A stretch of 64,000 nucleotides of DNA, taken from assembly GCA_946811695.1 (NCBI GenBank), contig OX328124.1, positions 86,022,030 to 86,086,029 on the forward strand, written 5' to 3'. Source of the DNA: Gonocerus acuteangulatus (lineage: Eukaryota; Arthropoda; Insecta; Hemiptera; Coreidae). How positions within the stretch are numbered: the stretch's first letter is position 1; every line of letters starts with the position of its first letter. Both the position numbers and the translations under genes were made by a program. The notes below the pieces were generated by a model. It did not search any database and was not told where the DNA came from. It saw nothing but the letters and a program-made list of their open reading frames with translations. Below are positions 47,608 through 57,560 of this stretch, one piece after another.

Positions 47608-48793
47608 CTGTTAACACGATAGCGGCCAGAGTTTTTGTTTTTTCGTCACGAAACTTGGTATATAGCATTCAATTAGCAAACGATTGAACGAGTTCGTTAA
47701 CCACCAAAGTCGGTCCACCGGAAGGGGGGGTTTACCCCGAACCCAAAACACTAATTTGACTATGTCAGCCGTAATATTTGTTATATTTCAACGAAACTTG
47801 GTATTCGTAGTGGTAATATAGAGAGAAAAGTGAGATATAAAAATGAACTAAATCGGTTTATTAGAAGGGGGGGTTTACTCCGGACCCACAATACCAATTC
47901 GCCACTACCAGCCGTGATTTTTGGTATATTTCGACGAAACTCGGTATTCGTAGTGGTAATCCACAGGTAAATATGTGTTGTAAAAATAAACTAAATCGGT
48001 TCATTAGGAGGGGGGTTTACTCCGGACCCACAATACCAATTCGCCACTACCAGCCGTGATTTTTGGTATATTTCGACGAAACTCGGTATTCGTAGTGGTA
48101 ATCCACAGGTAAATATGTGTTGTAAAAATAAACTAAATCGGTTCATTAGGAGGGGGGGTTTACTCCGGACCGACAATACCAATTCGCCACTACCAGCCGT
48201 GATTTTAGGCGTATTTCGACGAAACTCGGTATTCATAGTGGTAATCTACAGGTAAATATGTGTTGTAAAAATAAACTAAATCGGTTCATTAGGAGGGGGG
48301 GGGGGGGGGGTTTACTCCGGACCCAAATTACTAATAGACTCATACTGGTCGTAATTTCTGCTGTATTGTAACGAAACGCGGTATACGTCGTGGGTAACTC
48401 AGGAGAAAGAAGTGTTGTAAAAATGAGCTGAATCGGTCAATCGGAAAGGGGGGTTTACTTTGTAATATATTTCAATAGAAAAGCCAGCCAGACATAGGTT
48501 CACAAAGGCGCCGCAAGGAGCGCTAGAGGGACTGTATCCTGTTCCTGCGTTAGATCAAAATACGATAATATGAGGATTTTTGTATTTATTACGTAGTGTA
48601 GTAGGTACCATGTGTAATCATAACTCTGGATGCAAATTAATAATTGATCAGTTACTCATTACAAAATGAGAACTATTCACGTTTTTATTTTATTTATGTA
48701 GGATATTTTAAGCAAATTGTTCTGGAAAGCAGTCTACACTGCCCAAATTCTGAGGAAAGTGCTTAGTTATGCAGCTCCTGCGTGACGGACTTT
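47411..48793 (-). mobile_element. Helitron/Helentron-like non-autonomous element, copy 2
   Basis: Inverted relative to 11952-13031 and inserted in the presumed intron about 460 bases after the Ig exon. Minus-strand order: start AAAGTCCGTCACGCAGG (near 48793), subterminal AGCACTTTCCTC (48752-48763), AT-rich 5' third, six satellite boundaries (five unit intervals), GGTTAACGAACTCG, a TA microsatellite (47537-47602), about 100 extra bases, then the terminal hairpin and TGCTAA (47411-47434). The extra 3' segment and TA run are absent from copy 1, where ACAGACACATATA joins the hairpin directly. No coding capacity. Confidence 0.75.
47731..48460 (-). repeat. ~143-bp satellite array inside Helentron-like copy 2
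   Basis: GGTTTAC (complement of GTAAACC) recurs with its TTTAC core at about 47731, 47874, 48016, 48159, 48311 and 48454: spacings 143, 142, 143, 152 and 143. That is one unit more than the array at 12288-12880. In both elements the longer unit is the second from the 5' end and owes its extra length to a homopolymer run of C (here read as G on the plus strand). Confidence 0.85.
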
Positions 48794-49633
48794 AAAGCAA
48801 TTTCATTAGGCTGAACTTATTTATTGGCTCCCAATGGCCGCAAAATATTTAGGGCAATTTTTATAAATTGATGAATGTGGTCATATCAATTTATTGACCT
48901 CCTGGCTACACAAGATATATTCGTTGAGATTTGTATCCCCCCTTTTTGAATTAGTAATCATTTAAAGGCACTCAGAATCAAAACAAACATGCGATACAGT
49001 AAGTATTGCCTCGATGCAGTACACATAAATAAAAGTTTCCTCAGCGTGCCTCTATGAATTATCTAAAAAGAGGAATAATGATTGAATCGTGAAAAACTGT
49101 CAGAATATATAAAACAGCCGATGTGGCATAAATCTTAAAAAAAAAAAAAAATTATAACTTTACCCTTCTACCCATCGTATCTCTTGCATTGTCATAATAT
49201 AAGAAACGAACAAATATTTACTAAAAACTCTAAAGCAAATTAAGAAAAATTAAGAAGAATATGAACCTAAAAATGTTCAAGCAGAAAACGTTTCGGCATT
49301 TCGTTTATACCTTTATTCCTGAATTAGTAGCAAATAGTTGGGTTCAAAGAAGGTTGTTGAAGTTCCACTTGAACTATTCTGATCAGTCCAATTAACGACC
49401 AGCGATTCAACAATTTAAAGCCCGAAATACCTCAACTTCAGACCCTAAACCTATCGAAAGCTCACGTTTCATTATTGTCATGGGTTGCATTGACAATAAT
49501 AGACACTCATGAGTTTTACATACATTACAACATTAAAGAAATTTCGAAAAATAAATACTAAAAAATCCGACTCGCAGGAACTGCGTCATTTCAGCACATT
49601 CCACAAAATTCTTCAGTGTCATATAGAAAGCTT

Positions 49634-49667
<34 letters not shown>

Positions 49668-49834
49668 TTATATTTTGTGAAAAATCGAAACACCTCATCT
49701 AATGAAATTTTGAAGAAAAGGGAGATATGATGCGCCAATATAAAAAAAAACTAAACAAATTTATATATATATCGAAGAGGCCAAGTGTGTGATTTCCGCT
49801 TCTGTAAGTTTTGTTTTGATACTTTGATGAGTTT

Positions 49835-49878
<44 letters not shown>

Positions 49879-51214
49879 TAATATTTAGTGTGTACGTAAT
49901 AAAAATAAAAATTAAAAAAATATATTGAAATAAGCATACTTATGTACAAAAAAAAATGAAAATAAAAAATAAATAAATTTGAAGATAAATTTTATGAAAA
50001 TGAAGAAAAAAAATGAATAAATAAAAAATTATATATGACATATAGAAATATAAACACGCACAACATATTAAGAGAGAAAATATAAAAAATATTATTATAC
50101 GTCCCTATTGTTATGTTAATACTTTTTATACAAACTTGCGTTCATATATTATTAAACTGTCACTATTTTCTTTATGCAGTACTAAGACAGTATTCACAAG
50201 ATTTACAGGTTATTACAGGTATAAAAACATAATTTAAAACCTCGGGCAATGATAACCTTGGAGTTTTTTTGTCTTAAAAACACAATCAAACAGCAATAAC
50301 ATGTTATTTTTCTCTTTCAAAGGAGGTCGAATAGAAACTGTCGTTTAGCACACCTTTTAAAAATAATAGATATGATCAACCGAACATTTAATATATTTTT
50401 ACTAGAACTTTTAGCGTGGTATTTAAGTAATTGTTTTCGTAAGATTTTTTTTTTTTTTTTTTTTGATTGCTCATTAAATTGTTTAAAATATACAAATTGT
50501 TTTAATGTACGTCGATGTGGTGTCTGTCGTCTACATGGAGTTCTGTCAAGTCAATTGGAGCATTAAATGTCAGCCAGCCGGTATATGCATGATTGAGACT
50601 TCTGAAGTTATGTACATGTTCTGGAAGTCTGTCCTTATTAGTCCTTATATACCAGTGGTTCCCACGGCTGTGGCCGATGCCTAGTCTGGCTGATAGAACT
50701 TCCTTATGCCGTCAAATTCTCAATGACACAACTGTAAATTTCGCTGCCCTAAGTATGGTCGATACTCTACTCAAAAGTGGCTAAGTAAGTAAGTTGCAAA
50801 AGTAAAGGCAGCAATGAATTCAGAAGGCCCTACTCCCAGGAACTGTGTCATCATAACGTGGTTTTATCGTTACACCTAGTGTCATTTATAAAGCCTGTTT
50901 TCTAATATAGTTACTATTTTGTGAAAAATTAAAACATTTGCTCCAATGAAATCGCGAAAAAAAGTTAGATTCCAATAGTTTTTCAAAATACCTTGTTATA
51001 TTAATCAGATTTCTCACCTTATCAACTAAAAATGTATTTGTTAAATTTTTATATTACTTATATTACAGTCGTTTTGTACATAAAATGTACTGTAAAATAA
51101 ATTACTCTTTTTGGAAAAATTCAGCACTTTAATTTAAAGATATTTAGAGGACTACATAATTTCCCTAGGTTAAGCTCTTAAAGCCCGCAAGAAAAACAAA
51201 TTGCAAAAAATGTT
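48794..51214. other. Presumed intron, AT-rich
   Basis: Contains small TA microsatellites (49640-49665 and 49836-49880), an A-run near 49137-49151 and a T-run at 50446-50464. No exon recognised. Confidence 0.4.
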
Positions 51215-51229
51215 CATCGACATATTATT

Positions 51230-51453
51230 TTTTTATTTTTTTATTATTTTTTTTTTTTGATTTATTTATTTTTTTTTTTTTTTTTTTTTACGGCGCATCT
51301 ACATCTAGGTCATTAGCGCCGACATCCAGGGTGCAGCGAGGAATTTTACCAGCGAGCCGTGGGATGATAAAATTCCTGCCGGAGGTTGGGAATCGAACCC
51401 ACCATCTCCCGCTTATGAATCCAAGGCGCTAGCCATTAGACCACGGGAGACCC
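51230..51453 (-). mobile_element. tRNA-derived SINE family 1, best copy
   Basis: Framed by a perfect 15-base target duplication CATCGACATATTATT (51215-51229 and 51454-51468). On the minus strand: GGTCTCCCGTGGTCTAATGG (A-box region), GGTTCGATTCCCAACC (B box), a body with AATTTTATCATCCCACGG and TGCACCCTGGATGTC. The tail follows, CGGCGCTAATGACC...GATGCGCCGT, and an A-rich end interrupted by T and C, about 60 bases. The head is the 5' part of a tRNA-like Pol III promoter. The tail hairpin (CGGCGC with GCGCCG) is shared with the 5S-derived SINE. The perfect duplication marks this as one of the younger insertions. Confidence 0.93.
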
Positions 51454-51480
51454 CATCGACATATTATTATTGGTAAATGT

Positions 51481-51814
51481 GGGAGAGGTTAGCTCAGTGG
51501 AAGAGCACTCGGCTTATATGCTGGAGTGCATGAGTTCAAATCCCGGGCAAGCACTAAAGATTTTTATCGTCCCGTGTCTTCGTTCATGGGTTGGATTCGG
51601 TCTACCTGGCCGTCCCTAGGCCAACCCAGCCTTTAATTAATTTATTAATGGGTACCTTGGGTGCTAATGACTCTAGCACTCGAAGCAGCAAAGGGGAAAA
51701 TCAGGTGGCTGAAGCATACTAAACACACTATCCCGCTAGTGTGCCGTATGGTCATGAATCAAATTCCTGTATAGTATCTGGCCAGGTAGCCAGATACGGG
51801 ACTTTTTATTATTA
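51481..51814 (+). mobile_element. tRNA-derived SINE family 2
   Basis: Starts GAGAGGTTAGCTCAGTGG (A box) and has GAGTTCAAATCCCGG as B box at 51532-51546. The long body contains CCAACCCAGCC and TTAATTAATTTATTAATGGG. A 9-bp stem hairpin, GTATCTGGC (51774-51782) with GCCAGATAC (51789-51797), lies near the end, followed by GGGAC and (ATT)n. The imperfect flanking duplication TATTATTG..AAATGT is present before the head (to 51480) and after the tail (to about 51831). No similarity to the family 1 tail, so it probably uses a different partner LINE, one with ATT-type ends. A diverged copy is at 60469-60774. Confidence 0.88.
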
Positions 51815-51831
51815 TTATTATTGCCAAATGT

Positions 51832-53196
51832 ATTTCTGAAAAATGGAGTTTTTCCTCAATTCTTCTAAATGTTATGGACAGAGATATAAAAATATAAATA
51901 TGAAAAGGGGAGCTCCAAAAGCTTCCCACTTGGGGTATAAGAATTACTTCATTACTTCAACACAAATTAAACTATAGTAATGTTGTCCATCTATTTATTA
52001 ATTAAATGTATTAAAATAGAATTTTTTATTTTTGTTGATTTTCCGTTAATTATTATTATTACGATTTTATTGTCTTTTAAATCATTAGAAATATTGCCAA
52101 TAAAGTGGCTTATGTTCAAAGAAAAATATATATTCATAAAAAACATACCACTAATACAGCATTAACAAACTTATATAGGCACTCCTGGCGATGGAGAAAC
52201 CTCTTTTGCAACGATAAAAATTAATAATTTATTTTTAAATATTTATATAAAATATAAAGAATTCTTCCACAACGAATAAAATAAATATAGTCTACAATAC
52301 ATTGGCGCTTAGAGAAAACCACGGATCTTGGTTTTCCTATTCCGCTCCCCCGGAAAGGAATAGAATGGCTGGGGATCGGTTCGCCTTAATCCATCTCCCC
52401 CTAGCAGTCTCCCTTATCCGTTGTGTTTTCAATCGTAGCTCTCCTTATCTCTCTCCAGTTATAAACGACTATGTAAAGGAGAGAGACATCTCGAGCGATA
52501 ACCCTCCAGAAGAGCTGTCCTCTGGAAAACTGGATGGAGGAAATATTTCAACTCCACCAACCCACGCGGTCTGGGTTTTCTTTTTTTTTCCCCGGACCCA
52601 CTTCCAGGCCTTTGTTGCTGTCTGCCTTTCATGTCATGAATAATTCCTCGCCTAACAGAAATATTTGCTTATAATTACGTTTAGGGCTTAAGGGGAGAAT
52701 TACTATTCACCCAGTTTGCTCTTCTACAGAAGTGTAATTTTTATATCTAAACGTCTTTTTCACAGTTTTTTTTGCTATTTTTTTCTTACGCATTCATATT
52801 TAATGGAGAAAGGCTAGGATGCAGGATTAAGGCACAGCTAACTGTTGAAGTTTATTCACTGACTACGTTAAACTTAACTACATACATACTTGCTCTAAGC
52901 AGTCCATATTTGTGCAAGGTTATTTCAATATTATAAACATAATTGAGAAAAAAATCATTACCCACTTAATAGCCATAATATATTAGGCATTATGGATATT
53001 TTTCGTTTAATATCCGCATCTCTAATTTAGAGAGAAGACTTCAGATTTTCAGAAAAATCTAACGGAAGTTTTAGCATGCTCTTTGCTGGCCTTCTTCAGC
53101 AATAAATGCCTAGGGGATGGAGGAAAGCCACGATAACATTTAGGGGACCATGGGTAAGTGTGTCACTTATTGCTTAAAAGCCTAAATCATATTCCA
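51832..53196. other. Presumed intron
   Basis: A 113-codon frame at 52302-52643 lies in locally less AT-rich sequence but shows no recognisable domain or splice context; it is not called. Confidence 0.35.
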
Positions 53197-53476
53197 AGAG
53201 CTGGTAACGCATATTTCATGAAGTGTTTTATGCACCTTGAAATTTTGGTGTAGTGCGTCTCTAGGGTAGATAAGAAGGTATGTGTTTCCTGGACATATCA
53301 AATGTCCTGTACACCAAATCGCAGCGTGAGGAAATCACTGCATTTAATATTAGAAAAAAAGCAACTTTTTTACATGTTATCCCCCTGAAAAGTTTTTGTC
53401 TTATTTATCATCCATTATAGAATTGCCTTAATTTTTCATTAAGGATTGTTGGCTTCTGAACAAAACGCTATTTCCA

Positions 53477-53511
<35 letters not shown>

Positions 53512-53660
53512 CTTTCCCCTATACGCAGTACCTGGCGTTCCAAGGTCTGTACAGGAAACACATACTTACCTTCTTATCTACCCTAGAGACGCACTACAGT
53601 AAAATTTTAAGATGCATAAAACACTTAATGAAAAGTGCGTTACCAGCTCTTTCACTATTA
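53197..53660. mobile_element. Foldback element D (~460 bp)
   Basis: The left arm begins AAGAGCTGGTAACGCA and runs through AGTGTTTTATGCA and CTCTAGGGTAGATAAGAAGG to about 53298. The right arm (53560-53655) is its complement with a few mismatches. Arms are about 95 bases, the spacer about 260 bases with a T31 run (53477-53507). Long inverted arms and no coding content suggest a foldback/MITE-type transposon. Confidence 0.75.
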
Positions 53661-55844
53661 GTCTTTTCTAAAATTTCATTACAGTGGGGGGTTTACATTT
53701 TTCACAAAATATTAATTGCACCTACTCCAAGCTTTCCAAATGATATATCGTAATACGCCAGTTTATACACAGAGGTAATTTTTGTAAGAGTTACTTTTGG
53801 TATCAAAAAATTAAAAAGAAATAGTTCAGAAAAATGTATCTCCGACAGTTAAACAACAGTACTTAGAGGTCGCATGCCACAATATAAATTGAGTCCATAA
53901 ATTAACAAGTCTCTTCTAAGGGAATGATGTCTGCTCGGAGGCATCTAATAGACTTGTCAGTCCTTCTAGGATCATCCTCGACGTTTATTGTCTGAAGACA
54001 ACAAGGACTCAAACAAGCTCTTCGTAGCAAACAGTTCACTCATCTCTTCACTCTATTTTCTTTGTAACACCTGAAAAGAAAAGGTTGTAAATGACAAAAA
54101 TGAAAGTTTGAATATGACTAGCGCACGTGATAAGGAATAATGAAATGCAGAGCATAATGAATGCTATGTTGGTGTGTTCTTCCATAGTAGTTTTTAGGGC
54201 ATTGGACAACGCCTCGATAGATGCTCCACGTCTTCTCCCTCCAGTGCACAATTTGTTTATTTCTATTTTGTATCAATGAGGGTGGATACTGATGCAAAGG
54301 GCCTTTGTTTTTCCAATTTTATAAGGCATCTTATGTTTAAATCATTGTAAAGTTCATAAATAACATGTATGCTAATTTATGATTGGATATAACTTACGTA
54401 TTAAATAGAGGTTTATACATGTTTAACGGGGTTCATATACATCAAAGTACTATATAAAAAACATTTACATTTTGGAAACTCATCATCAATCTTTTGACCA
54501 AAAAGTAGATTAATGTACTCTACGAATTTATAGTATTTGCATTGAATCTCCACAATCTTATTACCTTAAATCCGTTTAATCAGAATGATTGCTTAAATGT
54601 TTCGATATATATCTCACATGAGAACAATATTAATTAATCATTAGTAACAAAGAAATCAAGCAAGCAGTATTTTACTCAACTTTTGTGATATCTGCCTGTA
54701 TTATGTATTTACGTGTTTAAAATTGACTCCAAGTAATCGCTAACATAAAAATAAATCAGTGGATATGTGTAAATGTTCTCATCCTCTTATGTCAATAAGT
54801 TCATGTATTAAGCTTAGTACATGCATTGGCTACATATTGGTGTGTCTTGTTTAATCATTGGGTGTCTGTGAGTAAGTAAAGAATGGTCAACACGGTGTCA
54901 TGTAAAAAATTACCTCTTTTCACCTGTTATCTATTTTGTTGGATGGTCATTCTACTAATTATTGTTTAATTTGCCGAAGTGTATTGTCGGTAATGTTGCT
55001 TTATTTTGTCTGCCACTGAATTTATATTTCAATATTTTAAAACAAACAGGTAAATTTTGCAGAGCTTTTGTAATAATAATAAAAGCTGTTTCTACTTACG
55101 TTTTTATGTCGATGTTTTTTTTGAAAACGCATTCGGAAGAAATTTCAGGTCATCTGAATAATATTGCAGTTTTTCAGTGCCTGTGGCTCTTAATCTTTGC
55201 CGTAAATATGAAAAAGTATTCAAAGGAGCAAGAGCGATGAGTGGCATTTTAATGAGGACATTTTCAAGTCTTAACCATTTATTTCCATGAAAAAGGCAAG
55301 AGGAAGCCTGGAGTGGGTACAGATACCACTCAGATTCCATAGAATCTAGGTAAATTATACATTAAAGTAGTGTACTGGCTCAGAGGCCCTGGCCATGATA
55401 AATCAAGGGAAGCTTTGTCCTGTATAAAATATGCACCTGTATTACAATATCTGCTAACCCCTACCCGTCCTCTTGAATATTCACAGCATGAATACAAAAA
55501 TAATACAGGGTCGTCGGCCAGTCATTTGAATAAATACCGAGAAGCCAGTTGTACCGCTCGCTTGTCACATTACCATCCTGCTATAGGACAATCAGTAACA
55601 GGTGGGGATCGTCTTCTCTTAATCTCCTTCCTTCGGGCCTTATGTACACTTTATCTTCCTAAAATACAGTCCTATTTTCGTTCCTTTGATTTCTTCCTCC
55701 CTCCCATCCGCCCTCTCTCTCTATCGTTTTACATTTATAGTGTCGTTCTTTTTTTTCTCATTCAAATCCATTATTGCAAACTTCCTTCCGAAAAAGCCTA
55801 CATCAAAAATAAATTAATTGGGGTCGTCCACTGGAATCGTATGC
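53661..55844. other. Presumed intron
   Basis: No exon or repeat family recognised. Confidence 0.35.
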
Positions 55845-56705
55845 GAGCGGCGCACAGTGGGGCCAAACGACATTTCGTATTTCAAAAAAGGCTACAGCCT
55901 TTAAATCTTAACCGATTTCAATACATTTTCTTTCAAATGAAAGCTAATAAAATTTAAAACAACTTTTTTTAGCCAGATTATTGTTTTTTGTTTCCCTTGT
56001 TTAATAAATTACTGATGAATAATTCACCGACCTTTACAATTTAACATATAAAAATATTCTAGTATTTCGTGCTAGGCGGGAGGTCAAATAATAAAAACTT
56101 CACCTCACAGTTTCACCAACTTTATTACCTCCCTACATGTTTCACACCTTTTTCCCCTAGAGGCACTTCAGGGGAAAACGTTACGTCTTGACTGATCTCA
56201 TCAGTCTAGACGTGGCCGTACTGGTGGAAGGTTATCCTCTTCAGATTGAGGCTGTAAGTTTTATATATGTAACTTTTTCCCCTGAAGAGGTACCAAAAAG
56301 GTACGAAACACGTAGGTAGGTAATAAAGCTGGTGAAACTGTGCGGTGAAGTTTTTATTATTTGACCTTCCGCCGAGCACGAAATAAGAAGATTAAGAAAA
56401 ATAATAATATTTTATTTTTCATATTATCAGGATTTGAATGTTTAATTTCAACGATATCAGTGCTATAATTAAGTTATATGAAAAATTTTACATTATTGTA
56501 TGTACAATTGTAAAAGTTCCTGAATTATTTGCACGTAATTTAATAAACAAGGAAAATAAAAAACAAATCTCTGGCTGGACAAAGTTGTTCTAAACTTTAT
56601 TAGCTTTCATTTTTTAAAAAAATGCATTGAAATCGATTAAGATTTGGAGGCTGTAACCTTTTTTGAAGCACGAAATGCCGTTTTGCCGCACTGTGCGGCG
56701 GTGCA
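55845..56705. mobile_element. Foldback element E (outer), ~860 bp
   Basis: Left arm from CGGCGCACAGTG (near 55849) through CATTTCGTATTTCAAAAAAG and TCTTAACCGATTTCAATACA to past 56030. The right arm (about 56500-56705) is its complement, ending CACTGTGCGGCGG. Arms are near 200 bases with scattered mismatches. A second foldback (56063-56386) sits in the middle. Without that insert the outer element would be about 540 bases. A 195-codon frame starting at 55370 that runs into the left arm is incidental. Confidence 0.8.
56063..56386. mobile_element. Foldback element F (inner, nested in E)
   Basis: The left arm TATTTCGTGCTAGGCGG, then TCAAATAATAAAAACTTCAC and CAGTTTCACCA, is matched inversely by the right arm ending GCACGAAATA. 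Arms are about 115 bases around a ~95-base loop. Arms include TTCAGGGGAAAA on both sides. Its insertion splits element E near the E dyad centre. Confidence 0.8.
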
Positions 56706-56998
56706 CTACAAGATACAAGCGTTTACGCACTAGAGTCACTATAGATCCAACGACATCCAATCCTGGGACATCGTCTCAGAATTCCTCTCGGTTCATGTTC
56801 ATAACCCGTTGTATCAACATTATTTATTTTTATTTACTTTCTTACCTTCTTACTTATTTTTTTTTTTATTTCTCTACACTCTGCGCAGAAAATGTTTGTT
56901 TGTTTGTTTGTTTTTTAGGGCAAAGAACAACGTGGCTATCATTGCCCGATGCGCAGAAAATGGATCATCACACCGGCAAATAAACCGGTAGTTTCTTA
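56706..56998. other. Non-coding stretch
   Basis: Includes (TTTG)n-like low complexity near 56894-56912. Nothing else recognised. Confidence 0.35.
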
Positions 56999-57240
56999 GG
57001 CTAGGTCAAAATCGTCTATCAGCTGTTTGTTCCTTATACAAATCCACACCGTTTGACCGATTTTGGCAACACTTGTTACACAGGTAGTTCATGATCTCGG
57101 TAGTGTCATAGCCTAGGTCAAAATCGTCTATCAGCTGTTTTTTCCGTATACAAATCCACACCGTTTGACCGATTTTTACCAAACTTGGTACACAGTTAGT
57201 TCTTGGTCCAGGGAGTGTCATACGCTGGATCATAATCGTC
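56999..57240 (-). repeat. Minisatellite family M, 112-bp units
   Basis: AGGTCAAAATCGTCTATCAG at about 57003 and 57115, and a mutated third start near 57227, give a 112-base period. Units contain CACACCGTTTGACCGATTTT and ACTTGGTACACAG-like blocks. The reverse complement of this unit is the repeat at 1684-1963. Probably the array of another Helentron-like element, but no terminal hairpin was identified. Confidence 0.7.
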
Positions 57241-57404
57241 TAGGAATCACTTCGCAGGTCACGGGTTTGAAACTGTGGACCCGAACAGTAATAGATGTGC
57301 GTTATTAGATTTTAGTATTAGGTACTTATTTGTTTTCTAATTTATTTTTACTTTTCTACATAAAGAAAGTAGCATGGCGCGCCGAGTAATAGCTAGTGTG
57401 CGTG

Positions 57405-57410
<6 letters not shown>

Positions 57411-57438
<28 letters not shown>
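57411..57438. repeat. (TA)n microsatellite, left of SINE tail
   Basis: Short TA run ending in CATG at the start of a SINE fragment. Confidence 0.85.
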
Positions 57439-57442
57439 CATG

Positions 57443-57496
57443 CCTGGCTGCACCCTGGATGTCGGCGCTAATGGCCAAGATTTGTTGATGCGGCGT

Positions 57497-57512
<16 letters not shown>
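57443..57512 (+). repeat. SINE family 1, 5'-truncated tail copy
   Basis: GGCTGCACCCTGGATGTCGG, then GCGCTAATGGCC and GATGCGGCGT plus A16. Equals the last ~70 bases of family 1. One stem base has changed (GCGCCG to GCGGCG), breaking the perfect tail hairpin. TA microsatellites flank it on both sides (57411-57438 and 57513-57558), so it landed in, or seeded, a TA tract. Confidence 0.85.

Positions 57513-57558
<46 letters not shown>
57513..57558. repeat. (TA)n microsatellite, right of SINE tail
   Basis: TA run that continues directly from the poly(A) of the SINE fragment. Confidence 0.9.

Positions 57559-57560
<2 letters not shown>

Noticed and set aside
51481..51552. A true tRNA gene
   Set aside because: A and B boxes are present but the acceptor stem does not pair and a SINE body with an ATT tail follows.
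52302..52643. 113-codon plus-strand frame
   Set aside because: No recognisable domain, homopolymer F run, no splice or promoter context; kept only as a note.
55370..55957. 195-codon plus-strand frame
   Set aside because: Runs from unique sequence into the arm of a foldback element; no domain, odd composition.
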